A stretch of DNA of 64,000 bases from Shewanella psychrotolerans (GCF_019457595.1 NZ_CP080419.1:4092001-4156000); one strand, 5' to 3'; positions 34,446 through 43,935 are shown, counted from the first letter of the stretch. Made by a program: numbers and translations. Notes: generated by a model from the sequence alone, not told the origin.

Positions 34446-36242
34446 TTAGCGACAAAGCGCTTGCCACTGTTTTGTCGCATCGGGATCGCCATTTCGATAG
34501 CCAATATAGCAGTTCAGTTTTTTAGTCGTATCACTTTGCAAGACCAGATCTAATCCTGTGGGCACCTCGATAAGATGCAATCCGCCCATCTCAACGCAAG
34601 TCGCTAAGATATCGACAAACTGACCGCTGCTTTGGCACAGATGGCCTTTGCCACCATATGCGCTGATCAGTAACTTGGGATCGAAACCATCGTCATTGCA
34701 TGCATAAATCGGGGCATCACCCGCCTTACCTAAATGGAAAATGTTGTTGCGCATATACACGATAATGGCATTCGCCCCCTGCTTTTGCAGATTGATGAGC
34801 TCATTGGCCTGAAAATTAAACCCGCCATCTCCAGTAAGCACTAAAATAGTCTGCTGACTGCCAAGCTGCGCGAGTTGATCACCAATCGCTCTCGCATAAG
34901 GCAAACTTGTTCCCATCGCAGCGTACCAAGGATTCGCCAAATAACTGCGGCCAATATCACTCGCGCCCGTTTCGAGTTCAAAACTGGCAAACAAGGAATT
35001 GCCAACCTCGGGCACAAAAATAAATGAACGCTGCAACTGTCGCTGCACCCGATTAATACAGGCGGCGATATTGTGATACCCCAAACTACCGTCGCACTCA
35101 AACCTAGGCTCGCCCTGATTGGATAACGGTGCCTTAAATTTAGGCCTAGATTCATCACGGTAATGGCTGCGTAGCTGGGTCATCACAGCTAAGATATCTT
35201 GCTCTAATCTTGCGGTACCTTTGACCATGGTCTTATTGGGATGATTGTCGATAGTGTGCGTTTGACTGCTAAAAGCATTGTTGGTGTCAGAGGGGAAAAT
35301 GGCGCTGCCCAGCTCTAAGACATAATCAACTTGCTCATCGATATAGGCTTGATGCTGAAGCTTACTAAAGACGCCATTATAGCTGCCCAAACACAATGGG
35401 TCGCATTCATCTAACATCCCTTTCCCAAACCAACTGGTTGCATAAGGCAAACCCTGTTGGTGACAAAAGTCGATAATGTTACTGAGCAATGCTTTATTTA
35501 ACCTCAGCTTCTCTCCAAGAAAAACCAAAGGATATTTGGCTAGCGACAATTTTTCCTCAATCTGAGCGGCAATATATTCGGCACCACTCAGATTAAGTGC
35601 CTGAGTCTGCAACGCCGTAAGATCTTGGGGTAGACACAGAGCCTGCGTCGGCTGATGCACTAAGTCTCTTGGGATCTCAATGTACACTGGCTGACGATTG
35701 ATAAAAGCATGGGTCAACAGATCTAAAAACTGCTCAGCAGCTACGTTAGGCTGACCACTATGACGCTGACCTTGCAGACGTTCGGCACGAAGACCTAAGG
35801 CTTTAAACGCATTTAACGCTGCATCGAGATCAGTGTGCCACGCAGTATGTGGATGAACGCTATGGTGCAGCGCATCGCTGTTGATCTCCGCCTCGCCTGG
35901 TGCACCCGAAATAAAAATCACCGGCAAACCTTCGGTACGGGCCAATGCCGCTGCCGATGTGCAAGGCAGGCTGCCCACAGTGTAAGTCATCAAACACACG
36001 CCTAATGGGTTGAGCTCCGCTTGTGCACAAGCGGTAAAACCCGCGTGCATCTCGTTGCTCGAAGGTAACACCGGGATCTGCTTAGCCAAGGCATTGATCA
36101 AGTTAGCGACAAAATCGCCACCGACACCATAGACTCGCTGCACACCAAATAGCTGCAACTGTTGAGCAATACTCTGCCCCAACGTGGGCAGCTGTTTATA
36201 ATATTGTTCACCGAAATTATCTTGTATCGTCGCGCTCATCAC
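34446..36242 (-). CDS. ThDP-dependent 2-keto acid decarboxylase (pyruvate/indolepyruvate decarboxylase family)
   Basis: The 598-residue enzyme belongs to the PDC/IPDC/KdcA group, which decarboxylates 2-keto acids to aldehydes. Catalytic Glu lies in SSNEMHAGF near residue 65. The His-His pair (DALHHSVHPHTAW) typical of true decarboxylases lies near 126. The ThDP/Mg motif GDGGFNFQANELINLQ, ending NN, lies near 490. Substrate (pyruvate, phenylpyruvate, indolepyruvate or branched-chain keto acid) cannot be told from sequence. It sits alone between tex and greB, flanked by a terminator, with an FNR-like box about 60 nt upstream, so anaerobic expression is plausible. Two adjacent ATG codons occur at the start. 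Confidence 0.88.
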   Translation of the reverse strand: MMSATIQDNFGEQYYKQLPTLGQSIAQQLQLFGVQRVYGVGGDFVANLINALAKQIPVLPSSNEMHAGFTACAQAELNPLGVCLMTYTVGSLPCTSAAALARTEGLPVIFISGAPGEAEINSDALHHSVHPHTAWHTDLDAALNAFKALGLRAERLQGQRHSGQPNVAAEQFLDLLTHAFINRQPVYIEIPRDLVHQPTQALCLPQDLTALQTQALNLSGAEYIAAQIEEKLSLAKYPLVFLGEKLRLNKALLSNIIDFCHQQGLPYATSWFGKGMLDECDPLCLGSYNGVFSKLQHQAYIDEQVDYVLELGSAIFPSDTNNAFSSQTHTIDNHPNKTMVKGTARLEQDILAVMTQLRSHYRDESRPKFKAPLSNQGEPRFECDGSLGYHNIAACINRVQRQLQRSFIFVPEVGNSLFASFELETGASDIGRSYLANPWYAAMGTSLPYARAIGDQLAQLGSQQTILVLTGDGGFNFQANELINLQKQGANAIIVYMRNNIFHLGKAGDAPIYACNDDGFDPKLLISAYGGKGHLCQSSGQFVDILATCVEMGGLHLIEVPTGLDLVLQSDTTKKLNCYIGYRNGDPDATKQWQALCR

Positions 36243-36577
36243 ATCACCGCTTAACTATATTTGAGAGGAAGCAGCCTAGAGGGGTTAAGAGATTCATGCG
36301 TTGATCAAGATCAGTTTAGAAAATTTGCTCACCAAGCGTCCTGCGAAAACTAATCGTTACGCCTTGGTAGAAAGGGCAAGCAGACCAATCAATATAGCTG
36401 TATTGATATCGTTACAAGGCGCTCTTTTGCCCTCTGAGTTGGAAGCACAGGATTAGAACAGATGAACAGCGAGAAGCAGATTGGGAATGAATTAATCAGG
36501 ATTAATTGCGCAGAAATCTCGCAGTAAAAGACAGTGTTATAAGGGCTTAGAACATATCGCCTCTTACTGCTATTAGG
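36243..36577. other. 335-nt gap between decarboxylase and greB
   Basis: No gene or recognisable gene remnant was found in any frame. The only interpretable element is the FNR-like site at 36301-36314; no clear greB terminator was found. Confidence 0.6.
36301..36314 (-). promoter_or_regulatory. FNR/EtrA-like binding site
   Basis: TTGATCAAGATCAG matches the FNR consensus TTGAT-N4-ATCAA at nine of ten defined positions. It is centred about 65 nt upstream of the decarboxylase start codon on the minus strand. EtrA is the FNR homologue in Shewanella; activity here is inference. Confidence 0.55.
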
Positions 36578-37084
36578 TTAGGCTTCAAATGCCTTATATT
36601 GGATCTTATTGACATACCACTCTTTTTTACCAGCGGGTGTTCTCACAATAACTTCATCATCGACCTGCTTACCAATGAGTGCGCGCGCCATAGGAGAGTC
36701 AATCGTGATATAGCCAAGCTTAGTATCTAGCTCATCTTTACCCACAATACGGTATCGCACCACCTCACCAGCTTCATTTTCGAGTTCAACCCAAGCGCCA
36801 AAAAACACCTTGCCCTCTTGCTGGGGTGAATAATCAACAATCTTAAGATCTTCGACTCGCTTAACCAGATAGCGAACTCGGCTATCGATTTGCCTTAAAA
36901 GCCTTTTATTATAAGTGTAGTCAGCGTTCTCGCTTCGATCGCCTTGTGCAGCGGCCTCTTGCACCTTCTTGGTGATCTCTGGCCTATACTCCTTCCACAA
37001 ATACTTTAGCTCCCTATCGAGGGCTTGCCAGCCTTCACGGGTGATTAACATGGCTTTCGCATCATTACTGGATTTGTTTTCCAT
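36578..37084 (-). CDS. greB: GreB, transcript cleavage/elongation factor
   Basis: GreB enters the RNA polymerase secondary channel and stimulates cleavage of backtracked RNA. The 168-residue protein has the N-terminal coiled coil with LITREGWQALDRELKYLWKE and the acidic tip GDRSENADYTYNKRLL carrying the catalytic Asp/Glu. The C-terminal FKBP-like domain includes TIDSPMARALIGKQ. The N-terminal extension and ENADY context separate it from GreA. It is divergent from ompR. Confidence 0.95.
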   Translation of the reverse strand: MENKSSNDAKAMLITREGWQALDRELKYLWKEYRPEITKKVQEAAAQGDRSENADYTYNKRLLRQIDSRVRYLVKRVEDLKIVDYSPQQEGKVFFGAWVELENEAGEVVRYRIVGKDELDTKLGYITIDSPMARALIGKQVDDEVIVRTPAGKKEWYVNKIQYKAFEA

Positions 37085-37112
37085 TTAGCTTAATCACTCA
37101 ACCTTTCGTCAT

Positions 37113-37255
37113 TTATAAGTTAGTCATGTACGTGTTAATTGGTCTACCATGCAATATTAGCGACCAACCACCATCAATCGCCAGATGATACCCATTGACA
37201 GAGGAAGATGACAATAGCATAGCGAAAGGAAAACCTCTTCGAGATTAATGCCATT
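37113..37255 (-). pseudogene. Remnant of a short-chain dehydrogenase C-terminus
   Basis: On the minus strand, joined frames read GINLEEV, then FAMLLSSSSVNGYHL and AIDGGWSLI. This matches the C-terminus of classical SDR enzymes (EEVA...AMLFLSSDxSSYVxGHHLxVDGGWS). One frameshift separates the two blocks, and no upstream Rossmann segment or catalytic YxxxK is found before ompR regulatory DNA begins. It is a deletion relic rather than an active gene. Confidence 0.72.
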
Positions 37256-37309
37256 CTATTTATCGGGTAGATAGGAGCATTGGCTCACAGGATTCAATTT
37301 AGTTACAAT

Positions 37310-37339
37310 TTCACATCGCTAGCGTAAATAAACTATAAT
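37310..37339 (+). promoter_or_regulatory. Candidate sigma-70 promoter for ompR-envZ
   Basis: TTCACA (37310-37315) and TATAAT (37334-37339) are separated by 18 nt. The -10 box is a perfect match and the -35 box has one mismatch. It would give an ompR leader of about 190 nt. Confidence 0.42.
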
Positions 37340-37534
37340 CTACTTTTATTTCAAACAATTAAACAACTACAAAACGCGCCCTAATCATCATAGGTCAAGA
37401 TGTAAATGAAATTCTCGCTAGTCATTTAATCGGCAAAACAGCTATATTAAGCGAACATATAAAATTAATAATGAATATCAGCAAGTTGGACCGGCTTTTA
37501 TTGGCCACACCTACTGAAATAAGGGATAAAAAGC

Positions 37535-38260
37535 ATGGGACAAGAAACCTCTAAAATTCTCGTCGTCGATGATGATATGAGGCTAAGAGCCTTACTAGAG
37601 CGTTACCTGATGGAGCAAGGTTATCAGGTTAGAAGTGCCGCCAATGCCGAGCAGATGGACAGATTACTCGAGCGCGAGAACTTTCATCTACTGGTACTCG
37701 ATCTTATGCTCCCTGGCGAAGATGGCCTTTCGATCTGCCGCCGTCTAAGACAACAAGGCAACACTATCCCCATCGTCATGCTAACCGCCAAAGGGGACGA
37801 AGTAGACCGTATTATCGGTCTTGAGCTAGGTGCCGATGATTATCTACCTAAGCCATTTAACCCTCGCGAACTACTCGCACGTATCAAAGCGGTTATGCGA
37901 CGCCAAACACCCGAAGTGCCTGGTGCTCCGACTCAGCAAGAGGAAGAGATAAGCTTTGGTGAATTTACCCTAAACCTAGCGACCCGTGAGATGTACCACG
38001 GCGACGAGGCAATCTCGCTCACCAGTGGTGAATTTGCAGTGTTAAAAGTACTGGTCAGCCATCCAAGAGAGCCGCTTTCTCGTGATAAGTTAATGAATCT
38101 TGCTCGCGGTCGCGACTACTCAGCGCTAGAACGCTCTATCGATGTACAGGTGTCACGCCTGCGCCGACTTATTGAAAAGGATGCCGCTAACCCTCGTTAC
38201 ATTCAAACCGTGTGGGGTCTTGGCTACGTATTTGTACCTGACGGTGCGGCTCGTCGCTAA
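37535..38260 (+). CDS. ompR: OmpR, response regulator
   Basis: OmpR is the DNA-binding response regulator partner of EnvZ, controlling porins and osmotic or envelope responses. The receiver domain has acidic pair DDDMRLRALLERYL, phospho-acceptor Asp in LVLDLMLPGEDGL (about residue 55) and the Lys switch in DYLPKPFNPREL. The C-terminal winged helix ends VSRLRRLIEKDAANPRYIQT. At 241 residues it matches the family closely. envZ starts 36 nt downstream. Confidence 0.96.
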   Translation: MGQETSKILVVDDDMRLRALLERYLMEQGYQVRSAANAEQMDRLLERENFHLLVLDLMLPGEDGLSICRRLRQQGNTIPIVMLTAKGDEVDRIIGLELGADDYLPKPFNPRELLARIKAVMRRQTPEVPGAPTQQEEEISFGEFTLNLATREMYHGDEAISLTSGEFAVLKVLVSHPREPLSRDKLMNLARGRDYSALERSIDVQVSRLRRLIEKDAANPRYIQTVWGLGYVFVPDGAARR

Positions 38261-38296
38261 TGCAGCAATCTATTTGCCGCTAAAGCACACCTATCA

Positions 38297-39607
38297 ATGA
38301 CGTGGCTTAAACGATTTCTCCCTCGCAGCGCATTTAGCCAAACAGTATTACTGATTGGCTCCTTGCTGCTAGTCAATCAACTGGTGTCATACCTCTCTGT
38401 CGCTGTCTATTTCATTCAACCCACTTACCAACAAATCAACCAACTCATTGCTCGACAAGTAAAAATCCTGTTTGTCGATGGTGTCGATGTCGGTCGCGAA
38501 CATTTGACTATGGTCGATGCGCTCAATGCCAAAGTACGCGATGATGGCATGCACATATACAACATCAAGCAGGCCCGTGAGGCCGGCGTCGAAAGAGCGA
38601 CTTATTACACTTTATTGTCGGCACAGATGTCTGAACATCTTGGAGGTAAGGCTGAGGTGAGAATTGCCCAAGGCAAAGAGTTTGAGATCTGGATCCGTCC
38701 GCCGCAAGCGCCGTCGGTGTGGATAAAAGTCCCCTTGACTGGATTTAATGAATTCGGTTTATCACCGCTAACCCTCTATCTGATGGTTATCGGTGCGCTC
38801 AGTGTTGCCGGAGGTTGGTGGTTTGCCCGCAAGCAAAATAAACCCTTAAAAAGACTGCAAAAAGCGGCTATTTCAGTCTCGAGAGGAGACTATCCCGCAC
38901 CATTACCACCGAGTGGCTCGACCGAAATTATCGAGGTAACGAACGCCTTTAACCAGATGTCTCGTAGCATGCAACAGCTAGAGCAAGACAGGGCTCTGCT
39001 GATGGCAGGGATCTCTCACGATCTACGCACACCCCTGACCCGCATTCGCCTCGCCTCAGAGATGATGGTTGAAGAAGATGAGTACCTAAAAGACGGTATT
39101 GTCCACGATATCGAAGATATGGATGCCATCATCAATCAGTTTATTGCTTATATAAGGCAAGATCAGGAGTCAAACCGTGAACAGGGGCAGATCAATGATC
39201 TGATTGAAGATGTAGCTCAAGCCGAATCTAAACGTGAAGGTGAAATAGAGATAGCACTCGCCTTCTGCCCCAAAATCCCCATGCAGGCGGTAGCGATTAA
39301 ACGTACCATCGCCAATTTAGTTGAAAATGCATTTCGCTACGGTAATGGCTGGATCAAACTCAGCTCACACTTCGACGGAAAACGAGTTGGCTTTAGCGTG
39401 GAAGACAATGGCCCCGGTATTCCGTTAGATCAGATCCCCAAGTTATTCCAACCTTTCACTCAAGGTGACATTGCTCGTGGTAGTGTCGGCTCTGGGTTAG
39501 GTTTGGCGATCATCAAGCGTATCGTCGATCGTCATCAAGGTGAAGTGGTATTAACTAATCGAAAAGAAGGCGGCTTACACGCCCAAGTTTGGTTACCTTT
39601 AGAGTAG
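38297..39607 (+). CDS. envZ: EnvZ, osmosensor histidine kinase
   Basis: EnvZ is the inner-membrane sensor kinase/phosphatase for OmpR. The 436 residues have TM1 (TVLLIGSLLLVNQLVSYLSV), a periplasmic loop and TM2 (LTLYLMVIGALSVAGGWWFA). A HAMP linker is followed by the H-box AGISHDLRTPLTRIRLASEMM, N-box ANLVENAFRYGNGW, G1 VEDNGPGIP and G2 GSGLGLAIIKRI. It is co-transcribed with ompR. Confidence 0.95.
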   Translation: MTWLKRFLPRSAFSQTVLLIGSLLLVNQLVSYLSVAVYFIQPTYQQINQLIARQVKILFVDGVDVGREHLTMVDALNAKVRDDGMHIYNIKQAREAGVERATYYTLLSAQMSEHLGGKAEVRIAQGKEFEIWIRPPQAPSVWIKVPLTGFNEFGLSPLTLYLMVIGALSVAGGWWFARKQNKPLKRLQKAAISVSRGDYPAPLPPSGSTEIIEVTNAFNQMSRSMQQLEQDRALLMAGISHDLRTPLTRIRLASEMMVEEDEYLKDGIVHDIEDMDAIINQFIAYIRQDQESNREQGQINDLIEDVAQAESKREGEIEIALAFCPKIPMQAVAIKRTIANLVENAFRYGNGWIKLSSHFDGKRVGFSVEDNGPGIPLDQIPKLFQPFTQGDIARGSVGSGLGLAIIKRIVDRHQGEVVLTNRKEGGLHAQVWLPLE

Positions 39608-39718
39608 TTCACCCCTTCTATAAAAACCCATTCATCGAGATAGATAATCACTCATCGCTGTCATCAACTTGTCATGTTTACGTAATAATCTGGCGAAAAT
39701 TATTATTGGCGCGTGATA

Positions 39719-41683
39719 ATGAAAATTTCTACTCTCTCACTCTGGGCTTCTGCAACCTTGTTACTCTTAGCTGCACTACTGGCGACCGTGGTCGTTTGGA
39801 GCGGCCAGCAGAGAACACAAATCGAACATGAAACAAGCCTGCTTGCCGATGTGCAAAAGCGCTTCTTGGTCGAGGTTCGTCGCCAACTCGAAGGTTATTT
39901 AACCAGTGGGAATGCCCAGCTATTGGACAATGCCAAACAACAGCTTAATGATATTAATAGGGAGATCGATGGCCTTTCTCATCAAGATGCTCCGCTGCTC
40001 GTCGACGCAATTTCAAGCTTTATCTTAGATCTTGATAGCCAATATCGCGCTGCAGGTAAGCTCGCCGGTAATCCGAGAGAATTACTGGCGCATGCTGAAA
40101 GCGAGATGCTCTCTTACAATCAACACTTAGCCCAATATGCCGCCTCAGGGCTTAACGAACACCCCGAGCTCGCCATGCACTATATGGCACTAACCCAAGA
40201 GTTGCCTCCTCTGGTTTATCAACTTTCTCAGCTAACTGAAGGTTATTTACTAGATAAAGATCAGCGTCTTAAATCGATACTTTCGACGGCTACGCAAGAG
40301 CTAACCGAATGGCACGATAAATTAGCCAAATTGCCTTTACTGGGCATCTATGAAACTCAGGAGGTCGATGAGTTTGCCCTTGGTGATGATGAAGCAGAGC
40401 AAATTGAGATTGGTGAGATTTACTATAGCGAGCTCCTCTCTCTGAGCAATCGCTACGGTAAAGAGGTCACCAATACCGATAATCTATTGATTGCCAACAG
40501 ACAGGCGCAAGATGCCATGATGACAGCTATCGCCCATATAGAGCAGCAGTTGTTAACACTTGGGTTGGCCCAACAATCACAAACCAGTGAACTCAAACAA
40601 CAATTACAACTTATCCTCTATGGCGTTGTATCGATACTTGCACTATTTGCATTAGCTTACCTGTTATTGCAACAACAAAGGGTGGTTAAACCGCTTAAGC
40701 AACTCAATATCGCCTTTATGCGCTTAGGCGAGTCGAACGAGAGGGAGCGTATTGCGATTCATCGTCGTTGCGAAACGGGTCAAATAGCGGGACATTTTAA
40801 TCAACTATTAGATAGATTCGAGTCAGAGGATGTCGAGCAAAGGGTAAAAATCAGCAAAATTTCAGAGTCACTTTCCCAATTAGTCTCGCGAATATCTAAA
40901 CTGGCACAAGGAACTGAAACCACCCTAAAAATTGTCGATATTGCTCAGACACAAACGGAGCAGATGCGTGCAATTGCAAGAGACGTCAGCGAACTATCTC
41001 TACTCGTGGAACAGAGTGCTCAGCAAACACATCAACAGATGCTGTCGAGTCAAGATGAGGTCAAAGCCGTGATGACGGCGGCGGATGAAACACAGCTAGC
41101 CGTGAGCCATTGCCACCAATCACTCAACAGTCTTAACACCTCGGTGAGTGATGTCTCGACCATCATAGATGTGATCGGCAATATTGCCGAACAAACTAAC
41201 TTACTCGCACTAAACGCGGCAATTGAAGCAGCAAGAGCTGGAGAGCAAGGCCGAGGATTTGCCGTTGTTGCCGATGAGGTACGCAGCCTATCACAGCGAA
41301 CACAACACTCTCTGCAAGAGATCTTGGCCATACTCAATCAACTGACAACAGCAAACAATCAGCTAGAACAGAGTGTCAAAGGAATAGAGACTGCCAGCCT
41401 TAAACAGTCCCAAGGAGCACAAGCCCTTTGGCAAGTGACTCAAACCGTACAGCAGCAAGCACACGAGATGAATGACACCGCCAAACAGGGCAGCAGCTAC
41501 AGCAGCAATCAAGTACAGCATTTAGATCAACTATATAACGCCATGGACGATTTAAAGACGCACGCTTTGCACTCGGCTGAGCAAAGTGAAGTGATCGCTA
41601 GTGAAGTCGCCCAAGGTGTTGCGGATATAGAAGCCAGCCTAGGAATAGACGCCCCGCCAGTGCTAGAAAAGCGCGTTGCATAG
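39719..41683 (+). CDS. Methyl-accepting chemotaxis protein
   Basis: This transmembrane chemoreceptor signals to CheA/CheW. ATG 39719 (MKISTLSLWASAT) is used; an in-frame GTG at 39713 is the alternative. TM1 spans about residues 8-28. A long, helical, Leu/Gln/Glu-rich periplasmic region (about 270 residues, helical-bundle type) follows, then TM2 near 295-315 and HAMP. The signalling hairpin tip is NLLALNAAIEAARAGEQGRG followed by FAVVADEVRSLSQRT. The ligand cannot be told. It begins 111 nt after envZ and is probably a separate unit. Confidence 0.93.
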   Translation: MKISTLSLWASATLLLLAALLATVVVWSGQQRTQIEHETSLLADVQKRFLVEVRRQLEGYLTSGNAQLLDNAKQQLNDINREIDGLSHQDAPLLVDAISSFILDLDSQYRAAGKLAGNPRELLAHAESEMLSYNQHLAQYAASGLNEHPELAMHYMALTQELPPLVYQLSQLTEGYLLDKDQRLKSILSTATQELTEWHDKLAKLPLLGIYETQEVDEFALGDDEAEQIEIGEIYYSELLSLSNRYGKEVTNTDNLLIANRQAQDAMMTAIAHIEQQLLTLGLAQQSQTSELKQQLQLILYGVVSILALFALAYLLLQQQRVVKPLKQLNIAFMRLGESNERERIAIHRRCETGQIAGHFNQLLDRFESEDVEQRVKISKISESLSQLVSRISKLAQGTETTLKIVDIAQTQTEQMRAIARDVSELSLLVEQSAQQTHQQMLSSQDEVKAVMTAADETQLAVSHCHQSLNSLNTSVSDVSTIIDVIGNIAEQTNLLALNAAIEAARAGEQGRGFAVVADEVRSLSQRTQHSLQEILAILNQLTTANNQLEQSVKGIETASLKQSQGAQALWQVTQTVQQQAHEMNDTAKQGSSYSSNQVQHLDQLYNAMDDLKTHALHSAEQSEVIASEVAQGVADIEASLGIDAPPVLEKRVA

Positions 41684-41695
41684 TCATAGGGGGAA

Positions 41696-41726
41696 TTAAC
41701 CTGAACCCGAGCCGAGTTCAGGTTAA
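41696..41726. terminator. Convergent hairpin between chemoreceptor and peroxiredoxin genes
   Basis: TTAACCTGAAC (41696-41706) pairs perfectly with GTTCAGGTTAA (41716-41726) around a 9-nt loop. It lacks a strong T-run but sits in a convergent gap. Confidence 0.6.
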
Positions 41727-41735
41727 ATAATGTCT

Positions 41736-42209
41736 TTAAAGCGTAGCCATTACCGCTTCAGCCTTACTGACCTCAAAGCTTTTAGGTGCTTCAACGTTAA
41801 GAGTCGTCACTACGCCATTGTCGATCACCATGGCATAACGCTGAGAACGCACGCCACCAAATTCAGCGGTATCCATCTCTAGCCCTAGCGCTTTAGTAAA
41901 GCTGGCGTCGCCATCGGCAAGCATCATCAGTTCGCTAGCGTTTTGCGCTTCGCCCCAAGCCTTCATCACAAACGCATCGTTAACCGAGACACAAGCAATA
42001 ATATCGACACCTTTGGCCTTAAACTCATCGGCTAACACCACATAACCTGGTAAATGAGCCTCCGAACACGTTGGGGTAAATGCCCCTGGCACTGCAAAAA
42101 GTACCACTTTTTTATTGGCAAACAACTCGGTCACATCGTGATTAACCATGCCCTCTTTAGTCAGTTGACTTAAAGTTGCCGATGGTAACTTTTGTCCTTG
42201 TTCGATCAT
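41736..42209 (-). CDS. Peroxiredoxin (Prx5/AhpE-like redoxin)
   Basis: This thiol peroxidase reduces peroxides. The 157-residue protein has the Prx5 active site VPGAFTPTCSEAHLPGYV, with peroxidatic Cys near residue 49. FVMKAWGE and LADGDASFTKALGLEMD blocks follow, and RSQRYAMVIDNGVV carries the conserved Arg. There is no fused glutaredoxin domain, so it probably uses external thiols. Monocistronic. Confidence 0.93.
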   Translation of the reverse strand: MIEQGQKLPSATLSQLTKEGMVNHDVTELFANKKVVLFAVPGAFTPTCSEAHLPGYVVLADEFKAKGVDIIACVSVNDAFVMKAWGEAQNASELMMLADGDASFTKALGLEMDTAEFGGVRSQRYAMVIDNGVVTTLNVEAPKSFEVSKAEAVMATL

Positions 42210-42320
42210 GAGTCACTCCTTAATGATGAAAAATAGATAACAATAAATATGACCTTCAGCATAGTCTTAAATCGAGCCAACAAAAACCGACGAACCTTGT
42301 GGTTACTCAATTTATGCTGA

Positions 42321-42854
42321 TTAATTTAACCTGCTACGTTTGAGGATCACCAAGCGATAGGCTTTATGGCAAGATTTGCCAACAATCACTAAACACAGTT
42401 CGCTCAGCATAGAAAGCAATAATCCGATCAGTAAGCCTATGGCGATCGCACGACCATCTAACATAATGGTATGGCTAAAATGCTGCCAAACTTCTGTACG
42501 AATATCGGCAAGAGGCTCAAATGCTACTTGTTGAAAGCCACTATAAGCAGACCGATTAAAACGTTGTAGCGCCCCCTCTAATAGCAGGTACCTTTGATAA
42601 ATGCCTTCAATGCTCTCACCACCAGCCTTAACCACTTCATCAGTATTTTGCCGATAATGAGCAATGAGTTTATCGAGATCGCCCCCAAAAAAGCGGTCAG
42701 CATCGCGCTGAAACTCCCCTAAACTCAACTTGGCTTCAGTGGCATGGGCTTGTAATCGCTGGCCATACTGATCGACAAAAGCGGGGACCTGCACGCCCAG
42801 TAACACACCGCTGACAAACAGCATTAACCTTATATAATCAATCAATTGCTTCAT
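42321..42854 (-). CDS. DUF2937 family membrane protein
   Basis: The 177-residue protein starts at ATG 42854, five bases after GGGAG. An N-terminal membrane segment (LMLFVSGVLLGVQVPAFV) precedes a helical loop with VDQYGQRLQAHATEAKLSLG and DADRFFGGDLDKLIAHYR. A C-terminal span (AIAIGLLIGLLLSMLSEL) ends in a basic tail. The pattern matches DUF2937; function is unknown. It lies about 110 nt upstream of the peroxiredoxin gene on the same strand. Confidence 0.8.
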   Translation of the reverse strand: MKQLIDYIRLMLFVSGVLLGVQVPAFVDQYGQRLQAHATEAKLSLGEFQRDADRFFGGDLDKLIAHYRQNTDEVVKAGGESIEGIYQRYLLLEGALQRFNRSAYSGFQQVAFEPLADIRTEVWQHFSHTIMLDGRAIAIGLLIGLLLSMLSELCLVIVGKSCHKAYRLVILKRSRLN

Positions 42855-42950
42855 CTTTACTCCCAAAGCAGGTTACATCTGTGAATTCACAACTGGAATA
42901 CTAAATTGAAGCAGAACGTAAGGTCTATGTGCATTGAGCTACGGGACAAC

Positions 42951-42976
42951 TGCAAATAAATGCAGTGTTATTTGCA
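42951..42976 (-). terminator. 9-bp inverted repeat after the diguanylate cyclase gene
   Basis: TGCAAATAA (42951-42959) and TTATTTGCA (42968-42976) form a perfect stem with an 8-nt loop, 20 nt beyond the stop codon. It is AT-rich and without a T-run, so termination is uncertain; it might be an operator. Confidence 0.4.
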
Positions 42977-42996
42977 TATAAGCAACTGGAACAAGG

Positions 42997-43935
42997 CTAT
43001 TTAACTGCAACACCACAGACTCGATTGCGCCCATTTTCTTTAGCCTGATATAGCTGCTTGTCAGCCTCTTCGATCACTGACTGCCAAGTTAAATTCTGTG
43101 AGGGGCAGACGCTGGCAACCCCCGCGCTGATGGTTACTGACGATGAGATGCGCGACCCTTTATGTTCAATCGCTAATGCCTCCACCGCACTAATCATCTT
43201 CTTTGCAATCGATAAACCACCATCGAGTGTTGTATCCGGAAAAATACAGATAAACTCTTCACCACCATAGCGCGCTACCACATCATAGGGGCGACGTGTG
43301 ATACTCGCAATTGCTTTAGCGACGATACGAAGACAATCATCACCTTTTTGATGACCATAGGCATCGTTATAGTGTTTAAAAAAATCCACGTCGAGCATCA
43401 TCAATGTTAAGGGCTTATTGTAACGAATGCAGTGACGCCATGATTCCGGCAAACTTAGCTCAAATTGACGCCGGTTGGGTAATCCCGTTAAGCTATCGAT
43501 TAATGCAAAGCTTCGCAGCACGTCAGATTGGCGCTTTAATAAGAATTGGTTTTGCACCCTTGCGCTAGTAATAATACTGTTGATAGGTTTATGAATAAAA
43601 TCAACAGCACCAACCTGAAATCCCCTTGCTTCCTGCTCTTCATCAAAATGGGCAGTAACAAAAATAATCGCCGTAGTGGCTGTAAGAGGATCCGCTTTTA
43701 ATGTCTCACACACCTCAAACCCTGTGATTCCTGGCATTTCAATATCGAGTAAGACGAGATCTGGCTTTACCTTCCGACAAACCTCAATAGCCTGCTCTCC
43801 ACTCGTCGCCATATACATCTCAAATTCTTGATGAAATAGCTGATGCAGTATTTTAATATTTAGTGGCTGATCATCGACAAGCAGTATCTTACCTTTGCCA
43901 AGACTTGCTAGATTCGCCGCTTCAGAATCCAACAT
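42997..43935 (-). CDS. REC-GGDEF response regulator (diguanylate cyclase)
   Basis: This enzyme makes cyclic di-GMP in response to phosphorylation. The receiver domain has ILLVDDQPLNIKILHQLF, phospho-acceptor Asp in LVLLDIEMPGITGFE (about residue 61) and a Lys switch in DFIHKPINS. The GGDEF domain has SLTGLPNRRQFE, DVDFFKHYNDAYGHQKGD and an active-site GGEEF. RPYD five residues before GGEEF is a complete inhibitory I-site. The ATG overlaps the stop of the upstream hybrid kinase (TAATG), with AGGAGG just upstream, so the two are translationally coupled and likely form one phosphorelay. Confidence 0.95.
   Translation of the reverse strand: MLDSEAANLASLGKGKILLVDDQPLNIKILHQLFHQEFEMYMATSGEQAIEVCRKVKPDLVLLDIEMPGITGFEVCETLKADPLTATTAIIFVTAHFDEEQEARGFQVGAVDFIHKPINSIITSARVQNQFLLKRQSDVLRSFALIDSLTGLPNRRQFELSLPESWRHCIRYNKPLTLMMLDVDFFKHYNDAYGHQKGDDCLRIVAKAIASITRRPYDVVARYGGEEFICIFPDTTLDGGLSIAKKMISAVEALAIEHKGSRISSSVTISAGVASVCPSQNLTWQSVIEEADKQLYQAKENGRNRVCGVAVK

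Noticed and set aside
36543..36577. Terminator after greB
   Set aside because: No stem longer than a few pairs and no T-run could be found.
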